From a virus: 64,000 nt of DNA. The first letter of the stretch is position 1. Each line of letters starts with the position of its first letter. The stretch is taken from positions 21,640 to 85,639 of IMG/VR virus record IMGVR_UViG_3300044614_000397. One strand, given 5' to 3'. Below the pieces are notes generated by a model. That model saw only the letters and a list, made by a program, of their open reading frames with translations, searched no databases and was not told where the DNA came from. Below, piece after piece: positions 18,331 through 26,150 of this stretch. A program made the translations under genes and the position numbers.

Positions 18331-18434
18331 TGACAATGTTTTTGCTAGGGTTAATGCTGGGCTTTGTTATTGGCTATGGCTTAGGTTTATTTATAGACAA
18401 GATAGATAAGAGGATGAAAAATGGTAGAAGATAA
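18330..18434 (+). CDS. Single-span membrane microprotein, 34 residues
   Basis: MTMFLLGLMLGFVIGYGLG forms one membrane helix, followed by a short charged tail. It starts in TAATG and overlaps the next gene by 14 bases. Function unknown. Confidence 0.5.
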   Translation: MTMFLLGLMLGFVIGYGLGLFIDKIDKRMKNGRR

Positions 18435-18759
18435 GAATACTTTAGAGTTAATTAGTTCTATTACGGAGTTCAATGACCTACATGAGTATATGGGCGATGA
18501 CCAACTAGATAGGGCACTTTCTATTGTAGTAAAACTATTAATGAATCCAGATGTTCCTTCTGCAAAGGCACCGTATTTAATTATCGAGCTTCAAGCAATG
18601 TCTACTAAGTTTTCTATGATGGCGTCTTACTATTCAACAATTGCTAAAGATAAAGCTGGAACTACAAACAACAACAAAAAGAATATTTATTATTCAGCAA
18701 AGGAGTCCATAGACAAACTTGTAGATGCACTTAAGTATGTCGTTAGGTACAATTCATAA
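18421..18759 (+). CDS. Helical phage protein, unknown function
   Basis: This 112-residue, almost entirely helical protein (DDQLDRALSIVVKLLMNPDV; YLIIELQAMSTKFSMMASYY) lies directly before the Cas4/RecB-like nuclease with a one-base overlap. That conserved-looking adjacency suggests a shared process, perhaps DNA processing. No motif recognised. Confidence 0.55.
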   Translation: MVEDKNTLELISSITEFNDLHEYMGDDQLDRALSIVVKLLMNPDVPSAKAPYLIIELQAMSTKFSMMASYYSTIAKDKAGTTNNNKKNIYYSAKESIDKLVDALKYVVRYNS

Positions 18760-19544
18760 TGGGTAGAGATATAGTAAAGAACCTTAAGTTTAAGAAGCAT
18801 GCTGGCAAGCACTTCGATCCAGAAAAATTTGCTCAGCTTTTAGATGAGTCATATCGTAATACCAAACGTGCTGATGGCGAAATGACTAAAAAGTCTTTTA
18901 GTCCAAGCACACTTGGATACGGTCACGGAACATGCCCAAGATACTGGTATATGGCTTTTAGTGGTGCTATGTTTATTGATGATAATGATGCAGTAGCCGT
19001 TGCTAATATGGCTCAAGGAACTCAGGCTCACGAAAGATTACAAAAACTAATTAGTACTATGCCAGAATGGAAAGCCGAAGAAGAAGAAATTGTAAATGAA
19101 TACCCTCCCATCCGTGGCTTTATAGATTTAATTATGGAGTATGACGCAGAAACTGTAATTGGAGAAATTAAAACAGCAAAGCAAGAAGTGTGGGATCAAA
19201 GACAGGCAGAAATGAAACCTACAACAAATCACCTTCTTCAATTGCTTACGTATATGAAATTAAAAAATGCTAAAGAAGGCTTCTTTCTTTATGAAAATAA
19301 GAATACACAGGAGCTTATTGTTATTCCAGTATCTATGAACGAAAAAAATAAGGCAATTATTGAGGAAGCTTTTACCTGGATGTGCGAAGTCTGGGATAAC
19401 TTTAAAGAAGGAGATCTTCCTATGCGTCCAGCTGGCGCCTCAAAGTCTAAGATGCCATGCACATATTGCCCTATTAAAAAGGAATGTTATGCAGGGCTAA
19501 CTGGAACAGTTCAAATAGAATCGTATAAGGTTCCAAAGCTGTGA
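18759..19544 (+). CDS. PD-(D/E)XK nuclease, Cas4/RecB-like with Fe-S cysteines
   Basis: In 261 residues the nuclease core reads GFIDLIMEYDAETVIGEIKTA near 125 (catalytic D and E-x-K), with a downstream QLLTYM. Cysteines flank it: one in TCPRYW near 55 and three in CTYCPIKKEC near 235, the four-Cys iron-sulfur pattern of Cas4/AddB-type exonucleases. It probably resects DNA ends for the recombinase encoded upstream. No CRISPR array is present, so a CRISPR role is not suggested. Confidence 0.85.
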   Translation: MGRDIVKNLKFKKHAGKHFDPEKFAQLLDESYRNTKRADGEMTKKSFSPSTLGYGHGTCPRYWYMAFSGAMFIDDNDAVAVANMAQGTQAHERLQKLISTMPEWKAEEEEIVNEYPPIRGFIDLIMEYDAETVIGEIKTAKQEVWDQRQAEMKPTTNHLLQLLTYMKLKNAKEGFFLYENKNTQELIVIPVSMNEKNKAIIEEAFTWMCEVWDNFKEGDLPMRPAGASKSKMPCTYCPIKKECYAGLTGTVQIESYKVPKL

Positions 19545-19825
19545 TTTGTGCAAACAAAGACTGCTTAAACGGTAAAGAGTTTGAGCCTAAAACCCATAAT
19601 CAAAAATATTGTTCCGATGAGTGCTGCAGAATTGCAACTAATAAAAGAATTATGGAAAAGTATTATGAAAAAAAAGCTATTAGAAATGGTGCTGCACGTG
19701 GATGTAAAAAATGTAAAGCACAGCTAAGTAGGTATAATGACACTTCGTTATGTGCAGCTTGCCAGAAAAAAATAGATATAACATCAAAAAATAAGATTAA
19801 GGGAATGCTAGATGAAATTAGCTGA
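19541..19825 (+). CDS. Zinc-binding protein with two Cys clusters (GTG start)
   Basis: This 94-residue protein has C-x4-C, HNQKYCSDECC and CKKCKAQ ... LCAACQKK, at least two zinc knuckles. The first half resembles the short zinc fingers attached to HNH and recombination proteins. It begins with GTG overlapping the previous stop (GTGA). Confidence 0.6.
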   Translation: MICANKDCLNGKEFEPKTHNQKYCSDECCRIATNKRIMEKYYEKKAIRNGAARGCKKCKAQLSRYNDTSLCAACQKKIDITSKNKIKGMLDEIS

Positions 19826-20378
19826 CCTTGTAAAGACCAGAGCAAATAAAGTTTTAGGGATAGATGCATCAACAAACTCTGTTGCCTTCTGCCTAATGGA
19901 AAATGATAAGCCATTAAAATGGGGTAAAATAGAATTTGTAGGGGCCGATATATATGAAAAGATATATGACGCAAAGGTTAAAACACACGCTATGCTAGAA
20001 GAATTAAAATCAGATTATATTGCGGTAGAGGGTGCAATACTTGTCAGATCACCTGATGCTGTGATAAAATTGTCTTATGTATATGGAGTTGTTATTGCTG
20101 AGCTTATGTCTACTGGCTCTAAGGTTATTACTATTAGCCCATCCTCGTGGCAGGCGTTCATTGGCAACAAAAATCCAACGAAAGATGAGAAGTCTGCAAT
20201 AAGATTAAAGAGTCCAGGATACGCAGACTCTTGGTATAAAACTCAATTAAGAAATATGCGTAAGCAAAGAACCGTGGATTATTTTAATAATAAGTACGGC
20301 CTATCCATAACAGATTTTGACGTAGCAGATGCATTCGGCATCGCTCATTATGCTAATAAGGTGCTTACTGAAAGATGA
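19812..20378 (+). CDS. RuvC-like Holliday-junction resolvase
   Basis: This 188-residue RNase-H-fold protein has VLGIDASTNSVAFC near 17 (first catalytic Asp), YIAVEGA near 72 (Glu) and DFDVADAFGIAHYA near 170 (Asp pair). This is the RuvC order. It would resolve branched DNA made during recombination and before packaging. It overlaps the zinc-finger gene before it and the HTH gene after it. Confidence 0.82.
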   Translation: MKLADLVKTRANKVLGIDASTNSVAFCLMENDKPLKWGKIEFVGADIYEKIYDAKVKTHAMLEELKSDYIAVEGAILVRSPDAVIKLSYVYGVVIAELMSTGSKVITISPSSWQAFIGNKNPTKDEKSAIRLKSPGYADSWYKTQLRNMRKQRTVDYFNNKYGLSITDFDVADAFGIAHYANKVLTER

Positions 20379-20521
20379 AGTTTTATCAAAGCAAGGAGTG
20401 GCTATATAGAAGGTATGTAGTTCAAAAGAAAACTGTAACTGAGATAGGAAAAGAGTGCGGAGTATCCGCTATGACCATACAGAGATACCTAGAACAGTTT
20501 GGACTTATTAAAAAAAGATGA
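20375..20521 (+). CDS. Small helix-turn-helix protein, 48 residues
   Basis: The sequence VTEIGKECGVSAMTIQRYLE is a clear helix-turn-helix of the resolvase/sigma-70 region 4 type, within only 48 residues. It starts in ATGA overlap with the resolvase and ends in ATGA overlap with the glycosyltransferase. It may be a transcription factor or a DNA-binding subunit. Confidence 0.65.
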   Translation: MKFYQSKEWLYRRYVVQKKTVTEIGKECGVSAMTIQRYLEQFGLIKKR

Positions 20522-21219
20522 CTCTCAATAAATTTTGCTATAAAGTTTTTCATATCCCAGGATATGGGGAATCTCACGAACAAAGATCTGACCTATTTAA
20601 AAGCCTTGATGATTTTTTGTTAACTAAAATGGACAGACTTGAAACAGATACAGTTCTAATTAGTAACGAAGACCAGTACTTTGATTTTAATGAAAAGCAT
20701 AATTTGATTAAAACTCAACGTGAGTTTAAGTGGGGAGAGCTAGGCATATGGGCAAGCAACTTATTGGCAATTAAAAATTTTTTAAACACAGATAAAGAAT
20801 ATCTTATGTTAATGGAAGATGATATCTATGTTCCAAATCAAGAAAGGTTTGTCGAGCTTCTAGAATATTATATGAGCATTATTCCCAAAGACTGGGAAGT
20901 GTTTAGTTATTTTGTGCATGAAAATCAATTTACTAGGTTTCAGGATATTCACGGTCATTCCGAAATAGTTCCAGCATATCAAGACTGGTCGATGCTTTGC
21001 TATATATTAAATAGAAAGTCTGCAGAAAAAATTCTTAATTTGTGTTTAATTCATGGATTAACAATGCCAATAGACTGGTATATTTATAGGCAACCAGAGG
21101 TATTTAAGTCGTATACCCTGAGTCCTATTGCAGAAAAGGGATGTAAATTGTATAATGTAGTATCAACCTTTCAAGAAAAAGAAACAGGCCACCCAGTGCC
21201 AGAAAAGAGAAATAAATGA
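20518..21219 (+). CDS. Glycosyltransferase, family 25-like
   Basis: This 233-residue protein has WGELGIWASNLLAIKNFL near 78 and YLMLMEDDIYVP near 98, which match the LOS/GT25 pattern of a GxxxSH-like helix followed by a metal-binding EDD. It would transfer a sugar to DNA, host envelope or virion. It overlaps the methyltransferase by 4 bases, so a joint modification pathway is possible. Confidence 0.72.
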   Translation: MTLNKFCYKVFHIPGYGESHEQRSDLFKSLDDFLLTKMDRLETDTVLISNEDQYFDFNEKHNLIKTQREFKWGELGIWASNLLAIKNFLNTDKEYLMLMEDDIYVPNQERFVELLEYYMSIIPKDWEVFSYFVHENQFTRFQDIHGHSEIVPAYQDWSMLCYILNRKSAEKILNLCLIHGLTMPIDWYIYRQPEVFKSYTLSPIAEKGCKLYNVVSTFQEKETGHPVPEKRNK

Positions 21220-21833
21220 GCAGAGAGCTAGCAGAAAAGTTACCAAATTGGTTTCTAGGTAATAAAACACAAGATGACTTTGATAGACTTTTAAATGAAT
21301 TTAGGGGCAAGCCTAATCTTAAGTTTTTAGAGATTGGTTCATTTTGCGGCAATAGTGCGGCATGGACTATCGAAAATATTCTTACAGATAAAACATCAAA
21401 GCTTACGTGTGTAGACCCTTGGAATGGAAATATTGTGCATGAAGCATTTGATTTCTCGGATGTAGAAGCTGCTTTTGATCAGCAACTTGAGCCATTTAAA
21501 GATCAGCTTATTAAACAAAAAGCATATAGCGATGAATGGCTTATGAAGAATCGCTCTAAGCAGTATGACTTTATTTATATTGATGGGGACCACATGCCAC
21601 AAGCATTTATGATGGATGCTTTGCTTTCATGGGAGTTGTTAAAGCCAGGTGGAATTATGGCTATTGATGATTATGCATGGACACATCCACGAGGATCTCA
21701 GTATAATCCAGGACCAGCAATCGATATGTTTGTAAGCATGTACTCAGAGCACCTAACTGTTATCGAAAAGGGATGGCAAGTTTGGGTACGCAAGAATCCA
21801 GATTATGTTCGTCCAGAACATATTCACGAATAA
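21216..21833 (+). CDS. Class I SAM-dependent methyltransferase
   Basis: In 205 residues motif I is FLEIGSFCGNSAAW near 37, the acidic motif II is LTCVDPWNG near 64, and YDFIYIDGDHMPQAF plus ELLKPGGIMAIDDY match the methyltransferase family 24 type. The target is unknown. It is coupled to the glycosyltransferase before it. Confidence 0.8.
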   Translation: MSRELAEKLPNWFLGNKTQDDFDRLLNEFRGKPNLKFLEIGSFCGNSAAWTIENILTDKTSKLTCVDPWNGNIVHEAFDFSDVEAAFDQQLEPFKDQLIKQKAYSDEWLMKNRSKQYDFIYIDGDHMPQAFMMDALLSWELLKPGGIMAIDDYAWTHPRGSQYNPGPAIDMFVSMYSEHLTVIEKGWQVWVRKNPDYVRPEHIHE

Positions 21834-21844
21834 AAGGCGGCTAA

Positions 21845-22168
21845 ATGTTAAAACCAGTATTTGAAGATGTAAGTAGGTTTGATTGCTCAGACCTATATTT
21901 AAAATCAGTTGGTGCCCCAGCTGGCAATGCTATTTGGACAACCTGCCACGATATTGCACATATGCTAATTGAAAAAAATATCTCATACGGCAACTCGGCA
22001 CTTGAGCCAGCTAGAATATTTTCAACGGCGGATTCAACAGAACAATTAAAAGTCCGTATAGATGATAAGCTAAATAGAGTAAAAAATAACCAAGGGTTTG
22101 CGGGAGATAATGATATCGATGATTTAATTGGATATCTAGTTCTCTATAAAATAGCTAGATCCAGTTGA
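21845..22168 (+). CDS. Nucleotide-modification-associated-domain-like protein
   Basis: This 107-residue helical protein contains KNISYGNSALEPARIFS and RIDDKLNRVKN followed by DIDDLIGYLVLY. The order (K-x3-YG-N, D-K-x2-R, D-x-x-D-L-x-G-Y) resembles the short all-alpha proteins annotated as DUF1599/Nmad1, proposed to act in nucleotide modification. Assignment is tentative. Confidence 0.55.
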   Translation: MLKPVFEDVSRFDCSDLYLKSVGAPAGNAIWTTCHDIAHMLIEKNISYGNSALEPARIFSTADSTEQLKVRIDDKLNRVKNNQGFAGDNDIDDLIGYLVLYKIARSS

Positions 22169-22193
22169 TTTTTTAGTCGACTAAGAGTATACT
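22165..22193 (+). promoter_or_regulatory. Leaderless terminase promoter with palindromic operator
   Basis: TTGATT (22165-22170), 17 bases, TATACT (22188-22193), then 7 bases to the ATG at 22201. The spacer contains the perfect 12-base palindrome TTAGTCGACTAA (22173-22184), a candidate operator. Confidence 0.75.
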
Positions 22194-22200
22194 CTAATAT

Positions 22201-22740
22201 ATGTCTGAAATTGAATTAGCTGATCACTTTGATCGAATGAACGTAGTGGTCTCAGAACTACTTAAGGGAAATAACCCTACCCAAATTGCCACCGTAACAG
22301 GCTTTAAGAGAGCCGAAGTGGTCGAGTTGATAGATGAGTGGAAGAGCGTTGTTCACAACGACACAGCGGCCCGTGAAAGGGCTAAAGAGGCCATCTCAGG
22401 AGCAGACCAACACTATGCCATGCTAATTAAAGAAGCGTGGAAAACTGTAGAAGATGCAGATCAGGCGGGACAATTAAGTGTTAAATCTGGTGCATTAAAG
22501 CTTATTGCAGATATTGAAGGTAAAAGAATAGGCATGCTTCAAGAAGTCGGGTTACTAGATAATGCCGAATTAGCAAATCAAATTGCAGAAACAGAACGTA
22601 AGCAAGACATACTTGTAAAAATATTAAAAGAAGTAACTGCCTCTTGCCCTAAGTGTAAAATGGATGTGGCAAAAAGATTATCTCAGATCACTGGTATTGT
22701 TGAGCCAATAGAGATAGTTGAGGAATCTAGTGGATCTTAA
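22201..22740 (+). CDS. Terminase small subunit
   Basis: This 179-residue protein has an N-terminal helix-turn-helix (NPTQIATVTGFKRAEVVELI near 32) and a central long helix. A C-terminal CPKCKMDV precedes the end. It lies directly before the large subunit. It would recognise the packaging site and regulate the motor. The mRNA is predicted to be leaderless. Confidence 0.75.
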   Translation: MSEIELADHFDRMNVVVSELLKGNNPTQIATVTGFKRAEVVELIDEWKSVVHNDTAARERAKEAISGADQHYAMLIKEAWKTVEDADQAGQLSVKSGALKLIADIEGKRIGMLQEVGLLDNAELANQIAETERKQDILVKILKEVTASCPKCKMDVAKRLSQITGIVEPIEIVEESSGS

Positions 22741-24520
22741 TTTTAATGATTTAATTGATATTCTAGATGGCGAAGAATTTGATGAACGTCCAGTGGACCT
22801 ACGCACATTTGTAACAAATCCAGATTACTTAGGTTTACCACCTCTATCTGAATATCAATATACATTAATTGAAAAGTCTTCACAGGTTTATAAAGAGTCT
22901 ACACTCATTAAATTATTCGGAGAAGACGAAGGCAAAAGAATGTTTAAGCAAACAGCCAATGAGGTTGTTGCTCAACTTGGCAAAGGCTCTGGAAAAGACT
23001 ACTGCTCAACCATATCAGTAGCCTATATAGTATATTTACTATTGTGTCTTAAAGATCCAGCTCAGTATTATGGAAAGCCTCCTGGAGACTCTATTGATAT
23101 CATTAACATTGCTATTAACGCACAGCAGGCAAACAACGTTTTCTTTAAGGGATTTAGAACACGAATAGATAAGTCTCCATGGTTTACTGGAAAGTATACT
23201 GAAAAGGCTTCTGAGATAAAGTTTAATAAGAATATAACAGTACACTCAGGTCACTCAGAGCGTGAGGCCTGGGAAGGATATAACGTTATCGTAATCATCC
23301 TTGATGAAATTTCAGGCTTTGCTACAGAAAATACAACTGGACACGAGCAGGCTAAAACTGGTAGTGCAATATACGAGATGTATCGTGCATCAGTCGATTC
23401 ACGTTTTCCAGACTACGGAAAGGTTATTCTGCTTTCATTTCCAAGATATAAGAATGACTATATTCAGCAGAGATATGAGGACGTTGTTGCAGAAAAAGAA
23501 GTGGTAGTTAGATCTCACCACTTTAAACTCGACGACTCTTTGCCAGACGGAACAGATGGTAATGAATTTGATATTGAGTGGGAAGAAGATCACATCTTGT
23601 CCTATAAATATCCAAGAATGTATGCCCTTAAAAGACCAACCTGGGAAATTAATCCAACAAGAAGTATTGATGATTTTAAGGTAGCCTTTTATAAAAATGC
23701 ACCAGATGCACTAGGTAGATTTGCATGCATGCCTTCAGAAGCTATAGATGCATTCTTTAAGTCTAGAGAAAAAATTGAAAACGCATTCAGCAACAAAGCT
23801 TTAGCCGTAGACGAATTTGGAAGATTTGAAAATTGGTTTGCGCCAGATCCAGATAAAGAGTATTTCTTGCACGTTGACTTGGCCCAAAAGCATGACCATT
23901 GTGCTGTTGCAATGGCACACGTACAAAAATGGGTAAATGTAAAAGTAACTGATACATATTCTCAACCAGCTCCAATTGTAGAAGTTGATGCAGTCAGATA
24001 TTGGACGCCTACTCCAGATAAGTCTGTAGACTTTACTGAGGTTAAAGATTATATATTATCACTTAGGACAAAAGGATTTAAGATTCGTGTCTGTACGTTT
24101 GACAGATGGAACTCACACGACATGATGCAACAGTTAAAACAGTATGGTATTAATACAGAAAATTTATCTGTTGCAAAAAAACATTACGACGATATGGCAA
24201 TGGTCGTAGCTGAGGACAGACTAAATGGGCCAGCAATTAAGTTGCTTGTTGATGAGTTGCTTCAGTTAAAAATTATGAGAGATAGGGTTGATCACCCAAG
24301 AAAAGGATCTAAAGACTTAGCAGATGCTGTGTGCGGTTCTGTATATAACGCAATCAGCAGAAGCAGGCCACAAAACAATGAAGAGATAGACATACATACC
24401 TACAGCTCTTTAAAGTGGGATAGAGAAAAAGAAGAAGATGAAATAGTAATGAATATGATAAGGCCACCAAGAATGCCTAAGAACTTATCAGATATGTTAG
24501 ACGGAATGGAAATAGTATGA
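22730..24520 (+). CDS. Terminase large subunit (ATPase plus nuclease)
   Basis: This 596-residue protein has an ATPase with QLGKGSGKDYCST near 87 (Walker A variant) and VIVIILDEIS near 190 (Walker B and catalytic Glu). The RNase-H-like nuclease has FLHVDLAQKHDHCAVAM near 382, TFDRWNSHD near 463 and KDLADAVCGSVYNAI near 525 with catalytic Asp residues. It pumps and cuts DNA into proheads. The GTG at 22730 sits after GAGGAA and overlaps the small-subunit stop; TTG at 22718 is the alternative. Confidence 0.93.
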   Translation: MDLNFNDLIDILDGEEFDERPVDLRTFVTNPDYLGLPPLSEYQYTLIEKSSQVYKESTLIKLFGEDEGKRMFKQTANEVVAQLGKGSGKDYCSTISVAYIVYLLLCLKDPAQYYGKPPGDSIDIINIAINAQQANNVFFKGFRTRIDKSPWFTGKYTEKASEIKFNKNITVHSGHSEREAWEGYNVIVIILDEISGFATENTTGHEQAKTGSAIYEMYRASVDSRFPDYGKVILLSFPRYKNDYIQQRYEDVVAEKEVVVRSHHFKLDDSLPDGTDGNEFDIEWEEDHILSYKYPRMYALKRPTWEINPTRSIDDFKVAFYKNAPDALGRFACMPSEAIDAFFKSREKIENAFSNKALAVDEFGRFENWFAPDPDKEYFLHVDLAQKHDHCAVAMAHVQKWVNVKVTDTYSQPAPIVEVDAVRYWTPTPDKSVDFTEVKDYILSLRTKGFKIRVCTFDRWNSHDMMQQLKQYGINTENLSVAKKHYDDMAMVVAEDRLNGPAIKLLVDELLQLKIMRDRVDHPRKGSKDLADAVCGSVYNAISRSRPQNNEEIDIHTYSSLKWDREKEEDEIVMNMIRPPRMPKNLSDMLDGMEIV

Positions 24521-24774
24521 GTATATATCAAGAAAGAGCTAAAGAATGTAAATGTTGTGGCAAGCACGTACCGTTGCCTACAGTTCTAAAGGAATATAAT
24601 GGCGTACCACTATGCCCTACAACATTTTCTAATGTAGTAGAGTATAAGAGAATATGGAAGTCTTTTGGTTCTAGGCCATCAGGAAGCATTAGAAAACATT
24701 TTTCTGAATACGTCCAGCAATTAGTAGAAACAACAATTAACGAAAGCGAAAATGTAATTTCAAATGAATCTTGA
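24517..24774 (+). CDS. Small CxxC protein after terminase
   Basis: This 85-residue protein starts with a Cys pair (ECKCCGKHVPL) and has a later Leu-Cys-Pro, so it may bind zinc. The rest is helical. It overlaps the terminase stop (ATGA). Function unknown. Confidence 0.55.
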   Translation: MSIYQERAKECKCCGKHVPLPTVLKEYNGVPLCPTTFSNVVEYKRIWKSFGSRPSGSIRKHFSEYVQQLVETTINESENVISNES

Positions 24775-25096
24775 AGACAATGATGATGATGAAATGTTAG
24801 CCTATTATCTAGAAATAGGAGTTGTTAATCTTGAAGGCATGGACGAAAGCGGTGAAATGATTTATTCAATAGATCAAGAACTGGCTAAAGAGCTTGCCCC
24901 AGAGCTGTGGCAATCTCATATTGACTATGTTGATAAGTCTTTAATTGAGCTGTACGAGGCTGGATTAGTAGATGTTCAATACGACGAAAATCTAGAGGCA
25001 ACAATACGTCTAAGCGAAGAAGGCCACAGGATAGCTAAAGAAAAGGGTCTTGTAGAGATAGACCCTGCAGATTTTAAAAACATTCCAAACGATTAA
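24764..25096 (+). CDS. Acidic protein, unknown function
   Basis: This 110-residue, strongly acidic protein starts NLEDNDDDEMLAYYLEIG and ends with a winged-helix-like pattern (LIELYEAGLVDVQYD ... EEGHRIAKEKGL). It may be a DNA mimic or an adaptor; nothing firm supports either. Confidence 0.5.
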   Translation: MNLEDNDDDEMLAYYLEIGVVNLEGMDESGEMIYSIDQELAKELAPELWQSHIDYVDKSLIELYEAGLVDVQYDENLEATIRLSEEGHRIAKEKGLVEIDPADFKNIPND

Positions 25097-25102
25097 AGAT
25101 TA

Positions 25103-25141
25103 TGATATAATTATTATAGGATGCCCTAATGGGGTCCTATA
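25103..25141 (+). promoter_or_regulatory. Extended -10 promoter and stem-loop leader of hsp20
   Basis: TGATATAAT (25103-25111) is followed by a hairpin TATAGGA/TCCTATA (25115-25121 with 25135-25141) with inner CCC/GGG. GAAGGAGGAAT then precedes the ATG at 25173. Confidence 0.65.
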
Positions 25142-25172
25142 AATTAACTTATTCGCTTGAAGGAGGAATAAA

Positions 25173-25595
25173 ATGGTAACAACATATACATGGGATCTTT
25201 TTAAGGATCCTTTTTTTATTGGATTTGATAGAGCTTTAGATACATGGAGCCACGCTCAAACGGTATCGAGTGCGACTAACTATCCACCATATAACGTAAT
25301 CAAGGTAGACGAAGACAACTTTGTTGTCGAACTAGCAGTCGCTGGATTTGCTAAAACAGATATTGACGTATCAACAGCAGACGGCAAGCTTACTGTAAAG
25401 GGAGAATTAAACACAGAGGATAACGATTCGAAGTTTATCCATCGTGGAATTGCTGCCCGTAAATTTACTCGTGAGTGGGCTCTTGGTGAATATATGGAAG
25501 TAAAGGCTGCTGAACTAAAGGACGGAATGCTTAAGATCGATATCGTACGCATTTTGCCAGAAGAGAAGAAGCCAAAGACTATCAAGATCAAATAA
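25173..25595 (+). CDS. Small heat-shock protein, Hsp20/alpha-crystallin
   Basis: This 140-residue protein has YNVIKVDEDNFVVELAVAGF then DIDVSTADGKLTVKGE, and the closing REWALGEYMEVKAAELKDG with LKIDI. That is the full alpha-crystallin beta sandwich and its G-x-L-like motif. It holds unfolding proteins in solution without ATP. Phage copies are thought to aid capsid or tail assembly. It has its own promoter, leader hairpin and GGAGG site. Confidence 0.9.
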   Translation: MVTTYTWDLFKDPFFIGFDRALDTWSHAQTVSSATNYPPYNVIKVDEDNFVVELAVAGFAKTDIDVSTADGKLTVKGELNTEDNDSKFIHRGIAARKFTREWALGEYMEVKAAELKDGMLKIDIVRILPEEKKPKTIKIK

Positions 25596-25599
25596 ATAG

Positions 25600-25745
25600 T
25601 ATAATAGAGATCTGCACCCCGTCACTGGGGAGTCGCAGATTCGGGCATCGCCGCCCAGGATAGTCGGGGGAGACAGCGACTATAAACAACTGGTATAGTC
25701 CTGAGTATGACTGTAAAAAACTGCTCCTTAAAATTAAGGAGAGAT
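25600..25745 (+). ncRNA. Structured leader or small RNA between hsp20 and nuclease
   Basis: A TATAAT (25600-25605) lies 4 bases after the hsp20 stop. The following 140 bases have no gene but several nested stems: ATCTGC with GCAGAT enclosing CCC/GGG (about 25610-25640), GGGC/GCCC (about 25643-25656) and ATAGTCG with CGACTAT (about 25662-25684). GGAG then precedes the SNase ATG. It could be a riboswitch-like leader or a small RNA. I cannot place it in a family. Confidence 0.5.
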
Positions 25746-26150
25746 ATGTTTGAATACAGAATTAAACAAGTAACTAAGGTAGTTGATGGAGACACTATCG
25801 ATGTTGATATTGATTTGGGATTTAGCATATCATACTCTCAAAGACTAAGGTTGGCAGGAATTGACACACCAGAGTCTAGAACAACTGATAAGTTTGAAAA
25901 AACACTTGGAATTGAATCAAAAGATTACTTAAAATATAAGCTTAAGGATGCTAAGGATATAGTTGTAAAAACTGAAAAACCAGATAGCTCAGAAAAGTAT
26001 GGAAGAATACTAGGGTGGGTCTATGTTGACGGAAATACAAAGTCTCTTAATGAACAGATGATTGAAGATGGATATGCTTGGTCATATATGGGAGATACTA
26101 AAGTTAAAGATTTTTCAATCCTGGCAGAAAAAAGAAAAAAGAATAAGTGA
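25746..26150 (+). CDS. Thermonuclease (SNase) family nuclease
   Basis: In 134 residues the staphylococcal-nuclease motifs are present: VVDGDTIDVDID near 12, LRLAGIDTPESR near 37 (catalytic Arg, Glu pair), EKYGRILG near 83. It cleaves DNA/RNA with calcium in this family. I start at the ATG after AAGGAGAGAT; an ATG at 25707 would run through the structured leader. No signal peptide, so it acts inside the cell. Confidence 0.88.
   Translation: MFEYRIKQVTKVVDGDTIDVDIDLGFSISYSQRLRLAGIDTPESRTTDKFEKTLGIESKDYLKYKLKDAKDIVVKTEKPDSSEKYGRILGWVYVDGNTKSLNEQMIEDGYAWSYMGDTKVKDFSILAEKRKKNK

Noticed and set aside
18759-19544. Cas4-like gene as sign of a CRISPR system
   Set aside because: No repeat-spacer array or other Cas gene is present; the nuclease sits in a recombination operon.
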